Shown here: one piece after another, positions 10,850 through 22,484 of the stretch
How the letters are laid out: the number at the start of each line of letters is the position of its first letter
How positions within the stretch are numbered: the stretch's first letter is position 1
Assembly: GCA_028752905.1 (NCBI GenBank)
Contig: JAQNBH010000003.1
Location: forward strand, 3,900,204-3,964,203
DNA: 64,000 nt
DNA from: Cladorhizidae sp. MBARI D1340-BT2
Lineage: Eukaryota > Porifera > Demospongiae > Poecilosclerida > Cladorhizidae
Reading direction: 5' to 3'
The notes under the pieces: generated by a model
Database searches by the model: none
Seen by the model: only the letters and a program-made list of their open reading frames with translations
Told to the model about the DNA's origin: nothing
Position numbers and translations under genes: made by a program

Positions 10850-12426
10850 CCTCCGGTTTTTCCTTCACGGTACGCACGATGATATTACCTCACTCTTCTA
10901 TAATACTTCTATCACCTCAATATTAACTACTGGTTGAATGATTTTCTCCAGTGCTCCAAATATATAATCACAGTTAGTACCGTTTTGACTGTCCCAAACC
11001 CGTTCAATAGGGTTTAACTCACTTGTATTTTGGAACGAAAATACACCTGTGCTTGTGACTGGAAATCAACTCCTCCACTTGAGTTTTCTGGGTCTTAAAA
11101 TCATGCATGCTTTCCAGGACTTCATCTCAGTTTTGACCATGCTAGTAGTATCGTAAGCCCTTTGGTTGGCCACTTGCTGTAGTCATCACCTGCATCACTC
11201 CATCCCAGTATGTGTTTCGCCTCTTGGTTGCTAGCCACCATCACTTACATTCATCCTGTGTGCATTTAAAGCATCGTCAGCATAAACAGTGCATCCTGAG
11301 CTTTGGTCAAGATAAAAGTTATTGAGTGTGTTTCACTTTTCAACTGATTGAATCAGAAACTTTTCACGGTTCCAGTATCCTTCAGATTGGGCCCCATACT
11401 TGAAGAAAACCATGGAAGCTCTTGGAATGACTGGATAAACTGGCTTTGCTCGCTCACGTTCTTCCTCATTGAGCAGTAATAAAGTCACTCAACATAATCC
11501 CACGTCCAATTCATTTGGGTCGAATGTGGTGAATGAAAAGTGGACTCATCGTGGTAAATAAGCACAAACTTTCTTAAGACAGTACTGGAACCTACATTTT
11601 ATTCCAATTTTCCATCCCTACACTCTGGTGGTAGCAAGTGTGTGCATGCCAACTCAATTTTTCGTAAGTACATCTTGCTGTATTCAATTACATCTTCCCT
11701 CTCGTCATCGACGTACACACCCTTACGGTAGGATGTAGGATGGAAGCCAAGATAATGTAGCCACTTACAAGCAGTGCGAGGAATTATGCTACGAGGAAAG
11801 CCAGGAGGGAGATGAGAGCATGGAAGCAAATCATGGTTAACCCAGGCAGCAAATTTAGCAGTTGTCATGGGGTTGACATTTTTCATAGGCAGTTTGCCAC
11901 AACCATGTTAGTGCTTTCGAGCGACATTCCTCATCATCCAATACAGAGGGCCACTTGTGCTTTCCTCTTAGAAAATCAGCAAATTCTCCCTTGTTATTGT
12001 AAAAATAATTCCTCCATGATCAAATCGAATGGTTACTGAACCCTATCACAGATCCTGCCTCATTAGCAGCTGCTAGATTTGTCAGTCCAAATCTTGCTAT
12101 AAAGAATGGGTCTCTAGTCGGCCAAAGTTTGTCCAGAAAATGTTTACTATCATTCTTATGGACACTTTCAGGATAAGCTGTTGCTTCTTCTTCTGTAAAG
12201 GTATGGTTGTAGAGACTGTCACTATCTTCATCGATGAATAAACTAATGGCAGCACAAATGAGTTGCCCAAGGGATAGATGTATTGATCCAATGAAATTGT
12301 CGTTGTTCCAGCTTATGAGCTAGGTATAGGTTGACTCACTTCTTGAAGAAGTGTTGTTTCTGATTCAGACTCCAATTCAGGTAACTGTGTCACAGCTGTC
12401 CTTGAAGATTCACTCATATTGGTCAT
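10850..12426 (-). pseudogene. DDE_3/Tc1-clan transposase relic, unit A
   Basis: Read right to left, an acidic N-terminus starts MTNMSESSRTAVTQLPELES (near 12426). Next come WPTRDPFFIARFGLTN, a region with TTAKFAAWVNHDLLPCSHLP plus PGFPRSIIPRTACKWLHYLG, then YADDALNAHRMNV, and finally the LNPIERVWD-type box near 11005. This order and the N-P-I-E-x-x-W motif are typical of DDE_3-like (Tc1/mariner/IS630 clan) transposases of the kind common in fungi and invertebrates. Frames change repeatedly. The largest open piece is 11599-11886. Partial copies: B 38555-39209 and C 62900-64000. It could instead be Zator-like. Confidence 0.6.
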
Positions 12427-12439
12427 ATATAGCGCTTTA

Positions 12440-14222
12440 GCAGCTCTCATACTCTTAGCTCAGGCTAGCTGATGTTTTCTTTTCACCCATTTGGGATTTT
12501 TTTTGCACTCACATTAGGAGAACAAAAAAATCTAGTTCTGTTACCGTGGAAACAGGCAGCGCCCATTTTCGCAATCAATGGCACACACACAAAATAATGT
12601 CATTTCAAGAAAGTGTTCGCAAGTTATTCGCGCCGCGCGAGTTAAAATGGCTGCTAGCACTACTATAAAATTATTCTCCGTAATTCCTCCTTCGGTTTCA
12701 CTTAGAAAATTTTCGTAATCACACCAAGGTGGAAGAAAATGGAAGGGTCGAAATGGAAGGGTCGAAAGTTGTCGAGTCTTGAGAAAAGGGTCGTAGGTTA
12801 TCTGGGTTTTGAAACGGTGTAGGTTATCTGATGGGGATTGTGAGTTATGGCATGGCTCTTGTGTGTGTCATGCCTACCCATGGTGATTCTCACACAGACT
12901 TGATACAGAGTAGAATACTTCAGGGTTTGTCATTTGTCCCCGTTCATGTCTCATTCTTCTTAGAGCTTTCAGGTCCAATGGCTAAGTGGGAAAGATAGAC
13001 ATCCACAGACACAAAAAAGTGTTTATTGGGTAGACAAGTATATATATATAGCAGGGGTGAAGGAAGAGGTGTTAGGTATATAGGGTAGACAGAATTGTTA
13101 AGGGAAATGAGCTAAAGTGGTGGGAGAAGAGGAAATACTTGATGTTTGGCACCTAGTGTTATATCTTTGGCACCTCCTCCCATCCCAATCACAAAAACTC
13201 GCTTTTTCACAACTTTTCTTCAGTCGATTTTGTCATTTATTGTTTGTATATAATTATGTACTTAATGATGGCCCATCTCAAGGCTAAACAGAACAATTAT
13301 GCCGATCTGGAGAATTCTTCCATTTAGTCTCACTACAGTTAGTTTCAACTCGGTATGTTTTGGATTCTCTCCTTTCTCATGAATATGACTGAATTGCCGA
13401 GGCTGGAAAACTAGAGAATTTCTTTTTGCTCCTTTAACATAATCTTAGTGTTTCCTTTCATTTTCCATCAACCACAATTGCTCTCTAGTTTCATTCTGCA
13501 ATTATGCATGGAGTCACCAGTGCCTAACACGAGGTTGACTTGCAAAACAAAAATTACCAACAGACAGTGGCAATTAATTCTGTCTTAAGGCCATGGAGAG
13601 ATAAGACACCTTCTGCAATGAGTTCCATAAACTAATGGCATCAAGTATGCTCTGCAAGTACTTCTATGTATTTTTTAAAGTACCCTATATAGCTATCATG
13701 AAATACTCATCAGCACTGGTTGTGTAGCTAGAGATAACCATAGCCCAAGTATCATGGAGCAGACTACAATAGATGTGTATGTGTGTGGATGCATATATGG
13801 GTAGGCAAGTGCTTCATCAAACACAGGACCCTAAAACAATTTCGCTTCTACACCAGTCAATAACATACATGCATGCACGCCACAGCAAAACTATCTGCTC
13901 ACAGCATTGCTATAATATATACTCCATACTGTTGTAGTACACGATTGAACAAAACTATTCTTCACTCACACAATTCTATATAGTTCTAGTCTATATACTT
14001 CATCACACTTGAGCAGCACTTGAATGCATTTCATGATAAAAAAATATATAGGGCGAGTAGGTTTGACATGTTTAGGTGTGAAGGTTCAGCAACTAGCAGA
14101 AGAGTAGGCTAATCTACACCCCCAGCATGTGCAGAATATTCATTCATAAAGTCATATATAGTAAGTTAAAGAATTGACATAAATATTGTAAAAACATTGA
14201 CACTACCTACAATTTAAAAATG
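12440..14222. other. Non-coding block with the TTAA-insertion empty site
   Basis: It matches 39210-40344 and 51155-51932 in copy B. The sequence aatcttagtgtttcc near 13443 is the uninterrupted version of the site that holds the 10.8-kb TTAA-flanked insertion in B. There are small frames only. Around 12640-12800 are GC-richer repeats (cgcgccgcgcgag, and a tandem aatggaagggtcga). Confidence 0.6.
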
Positions 14223-15911
14223 CTACAATCTCCCACACTGCTGTAAGTGTTCCAATTTGTTTCTCCTGACAAGCTCCTGCTCCATACAATCCATTACTAC
14301 TGTGTCATGATCCATGATGTACTTGTTGTGGAAGATAGGTCCTCTGTCGGGGCCATCGGAATTTCCTTCAAGACCATCGAAGCCGCCTGTGCTAATATCA
14401 CCACTCACACCAGGCTTGTATGAAAGCTTGGCTAGATCTTGTGCAGTAACAATGCATATGTCGTGGATTACCTGCCCGAAGCAGTATTGCGATGTTATTG
14501 GTTGTCTTGTCATTTGTTTGTAGATATTTTGAGTGTATTCCTGCCAGCTGGCTGCGGCAATCCATATACAGGAGATTGTGAAAAAGATCTTGTTTTTGTA
14601 TTCTGGTCTGTAACCTCCAGGGACACCAGGTTTCATGAACACCACAGCATAGATAATCTCCTCAGGGATGCAGGCATCTTTAAAGTAGTTCCTTATTGTA
14701 ATGCCTTCTTCGCTGCAGAGGTAATACTCAACATAAATATGACTAAGAGCAACGTAGGCCCAGCTCTTGTACATCTTCATGTCGTATGGTAAAGCGGACA
14801 TGTGTTCATCCCGCATCGTTATCTTGCCGGTCACCGTGCTCAAGGACGACTTGAAGTAATATCTATGTTTGAATGCTTTGGTATGTTCTTCTATCTTGAC
14901 AGATGACATTCCATCGAGAGGTTCTAGAAGAGACACTACCTCAGCATTTGTACGCAAAGGTAGTTCTTTGCCACAGAGAGTGATGACATACTTCCAGGGG
15001 TATTTGTCTCGAGCCAACAGCAGGTCGGAGAAGCAGCTCGCGTGAGCTTCTAGTAATGTATACCAACCCCTATAGACATCTTCGATTTTGCGAGGAACAA
15101 TGACGTTTTCGAGACACGAAGCAAGGTTGAAGATGATGTGCTTGAAGGTGTGACTCGACTTCAGGTCGAAATGGAGACAGTATAGATTGTGGGGACGATA
15201 TATCACTTTTAAGAATCGCAATATCTGATATGGGTGCTTGTCAATATTGATGGCATATGCTATGGGAAATTTTTTCTCTCTATCCGACACAAAAAAATTG
15301 TCCTTGAAAATACTTTTAACCCAATCACAATTCGACGTCTTTGAAACCAAACCAGAAACGCTTTTACCAGTCTTCCACAAATGATTAGATTCATCTATCC
15401 ATTTTGTTTCATTAGTGTTTAAAGCTTTCCCTGTGAACACCTTATCACACATTTTAGGTATCCTTCCTGGCACAAGCTCTGTTACTAGACCGCTCTTCCA
15501 GGAAGTAAACCCACCCTTTGGGAGATAACATTGGTTCCGCTTTCTCAGTTCTTCAGGAATAGGGCGCACTAGATGAGAAGGAGGCAGCTTTCCTTTACTC
15601 AATTCTAATTCAGAGATGAAATGTCGGCGTCTCTCCTTGACCGACGACACAGTGCAAATGTTGTAGCTAAACTTGTTGTTGGATTGTTGAAACCATGGAT
15701 TAGTCTCGACCTTGCCCAATAGCTCATCTTGGCAAGTGTATAACAGCAGGCAGATGATGACTGCTATATAGAACTTGACAATGACTTCATTGTTCCACCT
15801 TCTTCTTAGACGGATTTTTACCACCAGGGCCAAATCGATACCATAATCCAAGAAACACAGAAACCTTGCCCTGGCTGGATTATGGCCATATCCGAACTTA
15901 CCTTTCCCCAT
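14223..15911 (-). CDS. Core-2/I-branching (GT14) beta-1,6-N-acetylglucosaminyltransferase-like
   Basis: This is the only intact large gene, 562 residues in one coding exon. I take the ATG at 15911 (MGKGKFGYGH) because tctcttgtag sits just upstream, a good splice acceptor. The frame continues upstream, but that part is the intron's pyrimidine tract. Layout: basic segment at residues 32-40 (KIRLRRRWN), one membrane anchor at about 43-60, a stem, then the GT14 domain from about 213: FPIAYAINIDKHPYQILRFL, NLYCLHFDLKSS, the WKYVITLCGKELPLRTN block (about 305-320), PGVPGG, and a C-terminal DHDTVVMDCMEQEL. It is a type II Golgi protein of the GCNT group, expected to move GlcNAc (or a related sugar) from a UDP-sugar to O-glycans. 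Exact specificity cannot be read. A decayed twin is at 51933-53622. Confidence 0.8.
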   Translation of the reverse strand: MGKGKFGYGHNPARARFLCFLDYGIDLALVVKIRLRRRWNNEVIVKFYIAVIICLLLYTCQDELLGKVETNPWFQQSNNKFSYNICTVSSVKERRRHFISELELSKGKLPPSHLVRPIPEELRKRNQCYLPKGGFTSWKSGLVTELVPGRIPKMCDKVFTGKALNTNETKWIDESNHLWKTGKSVSGLVSKTSNCDWVKSIFKDNFFVSDREKKFPIAYAINIDKHPYQILRFLKVIYRPHNLYCLHFDLKSSHTFKHIIFNLASCLENVIVPRKIEDVYRGWYTLLEAHASCFSDLLLARDKYPWKYVITLCGKELPLRTNAEVVSLLEPLDGMSSVKIEEHTKAFKHRYYFKSSLSTVTGKITMRDEHMSALPYDMKMYKSWAYVALSHIYVEYYLCSEEGITIRNYFKDACIPEEIIYAVVFMKPGVPGGYRPEYKNKIFFTISCIWIAAASWQEYTQNIYKQMTRQPITSQYCFGQVIHDICIVTAQDLAKLSYKPGVSGDISTGGFDGLEGNSDGPDRGPIFHNKYIMDHDTVVMDCMEQELVRRNKLEHLQQCGRL

Positions 15912-16746
15912 TGTCCTACAAGAGAAGAGGGGAGGGGGGAGAATATACATATATATCACGTTGTAATAGACATTCTTTCTTTATATAGTTTAAAAAAATC
16001 TACAACAAAAGTAGCAACAAGAAAAACATGTACAGAGAAAAGGCACGTGACATCAGCAGTCATGAAATTTAGTTAGTAGAACTAAAGTGAACCTTTCAAG
16101 ACTTAGAGGGGAAAGGGGGGGGGGGGGAATTAAGTTGAGGGAGAGATCCAACAACTTCAACTAGGTTTTCTAAACATCCAGCAACCCAAGTTACAGTATA
16201 TCATCCAAGTGATGTTAATTTATTAATTTCGGATCAACTCATAATGGTATTTTTCAAGGCTGACCAACGAGACCAGCACATCAATATCGAACCTGGCGAA
16301 AGTGATCCGGGTTTTATCACTATGGAAAATGCATAGTTTTAACTTCCCCCCTTCTCAAATATTGATTTGACTGCTGGGTCAGGAAGAGGCATCTTCAAGG
16401 TCTTATCACATACATAGGTATCTAGTACAGTAATGATATTCACAGGTAATAATTACATAAACTCTAACTCCTAGATTTTAAGAAGACCATCATACTGGTG
16501 AGAGTGGAGTATATATTTCTGTTGGTGCAGAGATGGAAGCTCATGGCGATGAAGAAGTATGTAGTATGTATATAGCTGCAAGTGACCAATTTTGCTACAA
16601 GTCTAAGGAGAAGCCAATGGAACCAACCAAGAATCACAGAGAGCACATTCACTGCTGAACTGTACAATGACCAGATCAGAGAGAGGTCATTTGATTTAGT
16701 TTTCATGATAAGGATTAGTCATGATACAATAGCTTCTTTAAAGTCA
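15912..16746. other. 5' region of the GT14 gene, non-coding
   Basis: Directly upstream (minus-strand sense) of the GT14 coding exon. It holds the polypyrimidine tract and acceptor at about 15912-15935 and a poly-G run near 16117-16130, and presumably the intron and first exon, which I cannot place. It matches 53623-54449 in copy B. Confidence 0.5.
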
Positions 16747-17397
16747 GGGGGACCGTAACCATTTTTGTAGTAAAGTGTTAAAAAACGTGTAGTTACCACT
16801 TTATAGCTCCATAGATTCTGCAAACTTCATGGTATGGACTTGATATATAGCTTAAAAGATAGGTCTCTCTGTGTGCTCTCTTTTGATAAAATAATTTTTT
16901 CATAGCTACAACTATACCCAAGTTTAGGAGCTAAAGTGGGGGTACCACAAAACCTGATTGCTTGATTTTGCCACATAAATATCTCCAGATAGCTATATAA
17001 GTGCTAGAGAGTTGGAAATTCATTTTCCAACCGGGTGCCTGACCACATTACTTACATTTTAGCGCCTAATGAGAAAGATCATTGCATAAAGTAGGGCTTC
17101 CTCTAGCCACTGGTGCTAATTTCAACTCTCTATATAGCACTTGGCAATCTGGAGATTTTTATGTGGCAAAATCAGGCAATCAGGTTTTGAGGTACCCCCA
17201 CTTTAGCTCCTATAACTTGGGTATAGTTGTAGCTATGAAATATGTTTTATTATCAAAAGAGAGCACACAGAGAGACCTATCTTTTGGGCTATAGCTATAT
17301 CAAGTCCATACCATGACGTTTGCAGAATCTATGGACCTATAAAGTGGTAACCACAAGTCTTTAAACACTTTAGTACAAAAATGGTTACGGTCCCCCC
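16747..17397. mobile_element. Foldback (long inverted repeat) element, unit A
   Basis: Almost the whole element is one palindrome. The left arm starts gggggaccgtaaccattttt and the right arm ends aaaaatggttacggtccccc. Pairing continues inward through gaccacttta-like, tctctgtgtgctctcttttg and ttgattttgccacataaa tracts to a centre near 17050-17080, so arms are about 300 bp. Copy B (54450-55082) shows TTAA on both sides. It has no coding capacity. It is likely a non-autonomous TTAA-targeting (Kolobok-like) element, and its G-rich tip resembles the ends of the element at 40345-51150. Confidence 0.8.
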
Positions 17398-17684
17398 TAA
17401 GTCCACACACAAGTCATACAGAAAATATGCGGTATCAATTGGTATTTCTCCCCCAATTTCAGAAGGAATTTTTTGGGGGGGGGGGGCTTTCCTAAAATCT
17501 TTATTTAAAAAAAATTATTTAGTGATCCAAACCAACCCTTGATTGGGGGTTATATACCAGTCGTTGGCTCTAAACAGCTACTATATGTGCATCCATCTAC
17601 AGCACATGTCCATAAGAAGTAGGCCATGCACAAACATTAGTCTTCTTTTCATTGTTATATTAAAGAATACACCTTAGAAAAGGT

Positions 17685-17823
17685 TTTGTAAAAAAAATTT
17701 TAAAAATATTAATAATAAATTAAAAAATAATAAAATAAAATAAAAGTGATGATATTGCCTGTTTATTTATTATTGTTTTAATAAAACAAATAAGACAATT
17801 TAAAAAAATTAAAAAACACAGGA
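17685..17823. repeat. AT-rich homopolymer tract (B and C, not A)
   Basis: Runs of A and T with aataaaataaa and a core tgatattgcctgtttattta. Copy C has the equivalent at 55365-55520. In copy A the flanks join directly near 105-130. This insertion is shared only by B and C. Confidence 0.7.
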
Positions 17824-18321
17824 ATTAAACGACCCAATAGGAATCGAGTTTGAGTTATCTTTACCCTTGTGTAAAGTCATGACAACCAATACCAACTAAG
17901 CTCAAACATCAGCTGTACAAACCTACATGCTGAGAGAAGTTTCCTCCATTAGGGCCTATTGTCACTGAGCTGCCATGACTTCATGGAATTAAGCGGTCGT
18001 CACAATAACTGAAGTCATTAAGCTTCTCAATCTACCAGGCAAGATCTGTAAAGCTAGTTCGCTCTAATTATAGGTCATAGCTTCATTTACTTCTGTGGTT
18101 CATGATCGTCAAGCTTCCTTCCAGATTCTCCCCAAGCTGTCGCTGTCAGAGCTTCCCACAGCCCATCGGAAGTATTATCAACTTTGACAAACACCATAAA
18201 ACAGGAGTGCTCTCACCATCATTGCTTCTCTCACAGGCTGTTGCAGTAGCTTGTTGTGAGAAGCACCGAAAGAAAAGATCAACCATGCAGCATCTTCCTC
18301 TCCGCAGCTTGATTATGTTGA

Positions 18322-18604
18322 AGCCTACTGTAGCTGACCATGAGCACAACAGCTCCATTCAAACCTCTCCACCATTCATGAGGAAGTCTACTGTAGCTGA
18401 CCACAAGCACAACAGCTCCATTCAAACCTCTCCAGTCTTCATGAGGAAGCCTACTGTAGCTGACCACAAGCACAACAGCTCCATTCAAACCTCTCCAGTC
18501 TTCGAGGGAGCCTACTGGAGCTGGCTACGAGCACAACAGCTCCATTCAAACCTCTCCACCCTTCATGAGGATGCCTACTCTAGCTGGCCACGAGCACAAC
18601 AGGC
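18322..18604. repeat. 63-bp minisatellite, copy B
   Basis: About four to five units with period 63 (agctccattc at 18351 and 18414). One unit carries a short deletion near 18505 that shifts the frame, which argues against a coding role. Confidence 0.85.
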
Positions 18605-19375
18605 AAGTCAGTTATTGTGAATAGCTAGAAGTGATCCCACGCAATGCGAAGGCCTAGCAGCATATTGTGAACCAACCTTAACAGGAGTAGCAGCATCTGG
18701 GGATGTGTGTGTTGCTCTACTCAAGCTGAATGATAGAGGGCTTGGAAAGGAACTGCTGGATTGATGGCTAGCATGTCGACCGTCCCCTGGCACTAACCCG
18801 TTACGTGGCAAACACTTCTTGGCCTTTTATTTAAGTTATTCTTCAACCTCACTGACGATGAGCTCGGCTGGAGCTACGAGGGAAATGATGATGACAGCGT
18901 CTCCAGGAGCAGACAGTCCCATTTTATTATTTTCTTGAAGTGTAGTTCCAAGGCAAACTCAAGCTGCTCTGACAGTGATAGCTCGGGGAGTATCCCGGAA
19001 GACGTACCTCCATGCATACACACAGGGAGACGTACCTCCACACACACACACAGGTGCACATTATCCTACCACTTTCTTGTTTAGATTTTCACTTTAGAAA
19101 TACATGTACACATTCTATTTAACGACTCACTTCAATATTTCACCTCCACGTCTAACTCCACCCACAAGGATTAGTAATAATTGGAATCGGAGCTGATTGT
19201 GAAAGATAAAGAGCTATTTCCGTTGAAAACCACCATACAACTATAACCTAAAACGATGTAGTGATGGACCTCATAGAAACTTGGCACCTCATGGTGATGA
19301 GTGAGAACTAAGAAGGAACTGGACATCTGTTGCTCTCTTGTCTGACTAGAGGGTTCTTCCTGAACCTTGACCAAA
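18605..19375. other. Repeat-poor non-coding block, copy B
   Basis: Collinear with 5569-5655 plus 6150-6940 of copy A and with 56551-57353 of copy C. It contains one unit of the 78-bp sequence and two of the 28-bp sequence. No gene is seen. Confidence 0.6.
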
Positions 19376-19383
19376 TGTGTACT

Positions 19384-20862
19384 CATACTTGCCAACTTTC
19401 CATAAGTTAATTCCGGGACATTTAAGGTGCGAATTTTCGACCACACTCCCTAATTAGCGAGCACCCACCCGGCCACGCCCTTAATTAGCATGCACGATTT
19501 TTCGACCACGTCACTTATTAGCATGTCACACCCACTAATTGATGACGTAATTTGTCCTTATTTGAAACATGAACATAAAATTGAAGTTTATGAAGGAGAA
19601 GTAGAAGCAGCAGAAGAAGGACCAGCTGAATCATCTGAGTCAGAATGGGGACTAGCTACACAACTCTTTGTAGCCTTCTTGCATGCTGAGAGCAGTTCAG
19701 GAGGGAATTTGATGTCCAGACAGCAATTATCAATGTTGAACTTCATGGTAATAAGGCCAACAATGGAGGACTGGTCAAGATTTGACCTTTGATCAGAGTG
19801 GGTCTTCCTCAGTATGGAAAAACCTCGTTCAGAATTAGCATTAGAGACTGGGATGGACATCAGACATGGTATTAATTTGTGAAGGAGATTGAATCTTGGC
19901 TGCCCTTCCAATGTGATAATTTTCCCAACTTCCAACCAGAAAAGCCCTGCCTTGGGTCTCAAGACACCATCAGCTGCGTTGTACTCGACAAATATCGGTA
20001 AATCATTGGGAGAAAGCTTGAAGTCTTGGAATTACACCTTCAGATTCTGAGATATAGCATCATTGAGGCCAATCTGTGGAAAACATTTAGCTAGTGAAGT
20101 GATGGTGTTGAAAGAGAACGATGAAATGTGTTCAGGCTGAATGACCCTTAAATCTTTCTTCAACGAATCTCCAAAAGCAAATTTGACAAGCATCATTACA
20201 ACCAGCATGGGTAACACCAAAGTCGATTGCATACAGAGTACATCGTGCATACAAGTGACCTAAAATGAAGGCAAGGCTACTGACATTACTATTGCATTGA
20301 ACACAAGAAGCACACTGTCCCCTAATTTTATTATTTAGCCTGTATTTGCTGTATGCTTATTTACTTTGTAAATCAATTTCATTATATTTGTTTTATTTAT
20401 ACCTTTGTAACTCTTGCCTATCCCTTGAAATTCTTTAATCCATTTATTGTAAAAATGGCATTCTCTCTTCTGCTACTAGCCATTTTGCTGATATTGCTGA
20501 TATTGCAAAGCAATTATCAGATAACGTGGAAGTTTCACGTGAGTGCCACACCTTCAATTGAAAAAAGGTCAAAGGTTGTTTGGCACACCCGCTGGAGCTG
20601 TAATTGTTTATCTGAAGTTTATCTTGGCTAAAAAGTGTCCTGTTTTTGTTGCTTTACGAGTGTTAAAGGACTAAACTAAAGATGCTTGAGACTGCAGTGG
20701 CCATCTAAGCGAGTGGAAGCGCAAGGTGCACGTAGCTGTAAATTCTGGGACATTACCTGGACAAGGACACCACCGGGACAAGGCCCAAAATTCGGGGACA
20801 TTACCGGGACAAAGCCCAAAATTCCGGGACTGTCCTGGCCATTCCGGGACGGTTGACAACTC
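19384..20862 (-). mobile_element. hAT-like element with internal deletion, copy B
   Basis: Ends CATACTTGCCAAC and GACAACTCTG, the same ends as the element at 2772-4471 but in reverse orientation. It is flanked by TGTACT at 19378-19383 and, with the final G counted in the element, TGTACT right after it. The uninterrupted site is in copy A near 6945. Only the N- and C-terminal parts of the transposase gene remain. The same insertion with the same deletion is at 57354-58773. Confidence 0.8.
19588..20250 (-). pseudogene. hAT-like transposase ends (copy B)
   Basis: Reverse frame 19588-19962 holds the hAT C-terminal dimerisation motif (IPVSNANSERGFSILRKTHS) and a Ser-rich acidic tail. Reverse frame 20032-20250 is a damaged N-terminal zinc-finger region related to that near 3273. 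The central catalytic part is gone. It supplies the C-terminus that copy 1 lacks. Confidence 0.75.
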
Positions 20863-20974
20863 TGTGTACTTAGGATGTGAGATCACAGGCACAGCTATGT
20901 AGCAGGATACATGGGGCCAATTAGACTGAAAGTGACCTCACATCCTAGCATTCAGATAGAGGCAAGTGTGCACA

Positions 20975-21442
20975 GAAAACAACATGCCATACCTCAAGTT
21001 AAAAAGTTAAAAAGTTCATGCGATGACTAGGGAAATGGCTCGTCCCCAACCCTGATGGCAAAGATCCCATTACTGAGGCTGCATTCCCACGCTGCACAGC
21101 CACAGAAATCCGTTGAAGAAGATGTTGATGGGAGTCCTCTTCATAAGTCACTGACCTCAGGCGGCGTCCCAACTCCCTGAAGAATGCCTTTGCTTGAGGC
21201 CCAAAGGATCCACACGTCTCTACCGCCACAGGTACAAACTTGTATGCCGAGTCCAGATGGGCGTACTTTTCACCCTTCAAAATCTCCGCCTGGGCTGCCA
21301 CTGCACCAGCCTCAGTGACTGCAGCCATAAGGTTGGATGGGGCAAAGGTGTCACTGCAGGTTGCATCCCATACCAAGAGTCTACCACTTGACCATGGAAT
21401 GATGGACATGCCATCAGGTCTCTTTCCATCGGACCGAAGCAG
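20975..21442 (-). mobile_element. 5'-truncated LINE with endonuclease-like C-terminus
   Basis: Present only in copy B. Copies A and C read straight through (gtgcacatatcgtgaat). The reverse frame 20999-21454 contains GKRPDGMSIIPWSSGRLLVW and then DATCSDT, a spaced P-D...D pattern like the restriction-endonuclease-like domain of LINEs. It is followed by AYKFVPVAVETCGSFG and LLQRISVAVQRGNAASVMG, which I associate with the end of invertebrate LINE ORFs. Its 3' end carries short aactttttaac repeats (20998-21016), like a LINE tail. Truncation at the 5' end is the usual LINE outcome. Confidence 0.6.
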
Positions 21443-21619
21443 TCGTGAATACAATTATGAAGTTATAGGAGTCGGTTCACAAAACGCTGTTGGAGCAACG
21501 CAAATTATTGAGTACTATAACATGGGATCACATTGCATCACTGGAATAGACCAATTTGTTTGCTATGCTTTGGTAAACATGTTGATGATTTGTGTCCAGC
21601 AACAAATTGTTTCAGCAAG

Positions 21620-21735
21620 AAGATTGAGGCATGCGAGGAGCTTCCCTGGTAATGTGGGATGTACCCCACGGGTCTTACAGGGACTTGAAGGCCAGGGAGA
21701 ACGCCTGAAAGCAAGTGGCTGGGGTAGTAAAATGA
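21620..21735 (+). pseudogene. MADF-domain fragment, unit B
   Basis: Same fragment as 7262-7375: MWDVPHGSYRDLKARE followed by NAWK-type residues, interrupted by single-base changes. It lies just before the non-coding stretch into which the FEN-like element is inserted. Confidence 0.45.
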
Positions 21736-22091
21736 CAGCAACAACTGTTTCCATAGCAATGTTTGCCTACCTCATATATACCTACAGCTGTGTTTTAGCA
21801 TAGCAAATCAATTTTAAATAGTTCAAAATGAAGCAATGTGACTTGATGCAGAGGATATTGTGAACTGCTTGAAGCAGTGCACACACAAAAACACACACAG
21901 TAAACTTCACACGACTGTACCCATGTAGTCCACTTCCGGTTAGATGACCCTTTACCATTTGAAATCGTACCATTTTAAATCATACCTGCAGTCAGGCAGC
22001 AGGAGGGCCAAATTTGGCTGAACCTTGCAATAGGGTACAACCAAAATGTTTTTACAGTTTTTAGACCTTTAAGGTGTATATACTGAATCAG

Positions 22092-22130
22092 AAAATGCAT
22101 GATGATACCCTGTCATCATTGAGCATTTTC
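22092..22130. promoter_or_regulatory. Subterminal inverted motif of the FEN-like element (left)
   Basis: catgatgataccctgtcatc followed by attgagcattt. The reverse complement recurs at 27272-27304 and, as a third copy, at 26848-26876. In the right-hand copies it is a near-perfect dyad, gatgacaaagtgtcatc. Position and dyad shape suggest a binding site for the element's own protein (inference). Confidence 0.5.
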
Positions 22131-22484
22131 CCCTGCAGCTCTTTAAAAGGAAGGCTTTACCCAAATAATATTACTAGGTTCGGAAATGGGTGTGGTCTAC
22201 TTTAAACTTCCATAACATCCACATGCTTCATAGGAAATACTTAATATTGTATTGAAAATGTTTCCCTTGCTTTATGACACTAAAATTATAGGTATAGGCA
22301 TAACCATGTCAGAGTTACAGGCACCCAAAGTCCACCCAAAATTCAAAAATTTGATATTCATGTAAACTACATACATCAGATACATAATTATATCTGAAGT
22401 TTTTATAAGCACTCCACCCCTTCCCACAGAGGGGATTCCCCTTTCTGATCAGGTAATCAGGTGATCTTAGCTCAATCCATAACC

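Larger units (their letters stand above)
1..17578. repeat. Tandem segmental unit, copy A (starts mid-unit)
   Basis: The first bases (tactacatgtgcatccatct) recur at about 17580 and 55260, and the order of blocks after each anchor is the same. Within copy A: anchor block 1-478, 63-bp array 479-838, a copy-A-only insert of about 843-5568, repeat-rich block 5569-7040, MADF fragment near 7270, non-coding block 7380-10340, DDE_3 transposase relic about 10850-12417, non-coding 12440-14222, GT14 gene 14223-15911, foldback element 16747-17397. Seen directly as near-identical text across copies. That it is one tandem duplication rather than an assembly artefact is inference, supported by copy-specific insertions. 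Confidence 0.9.

Noticed and set aside
14314..14792. Forward frames inside the GT14 gene
   Set aside because: Antisense shadows of an intact reverse gene.
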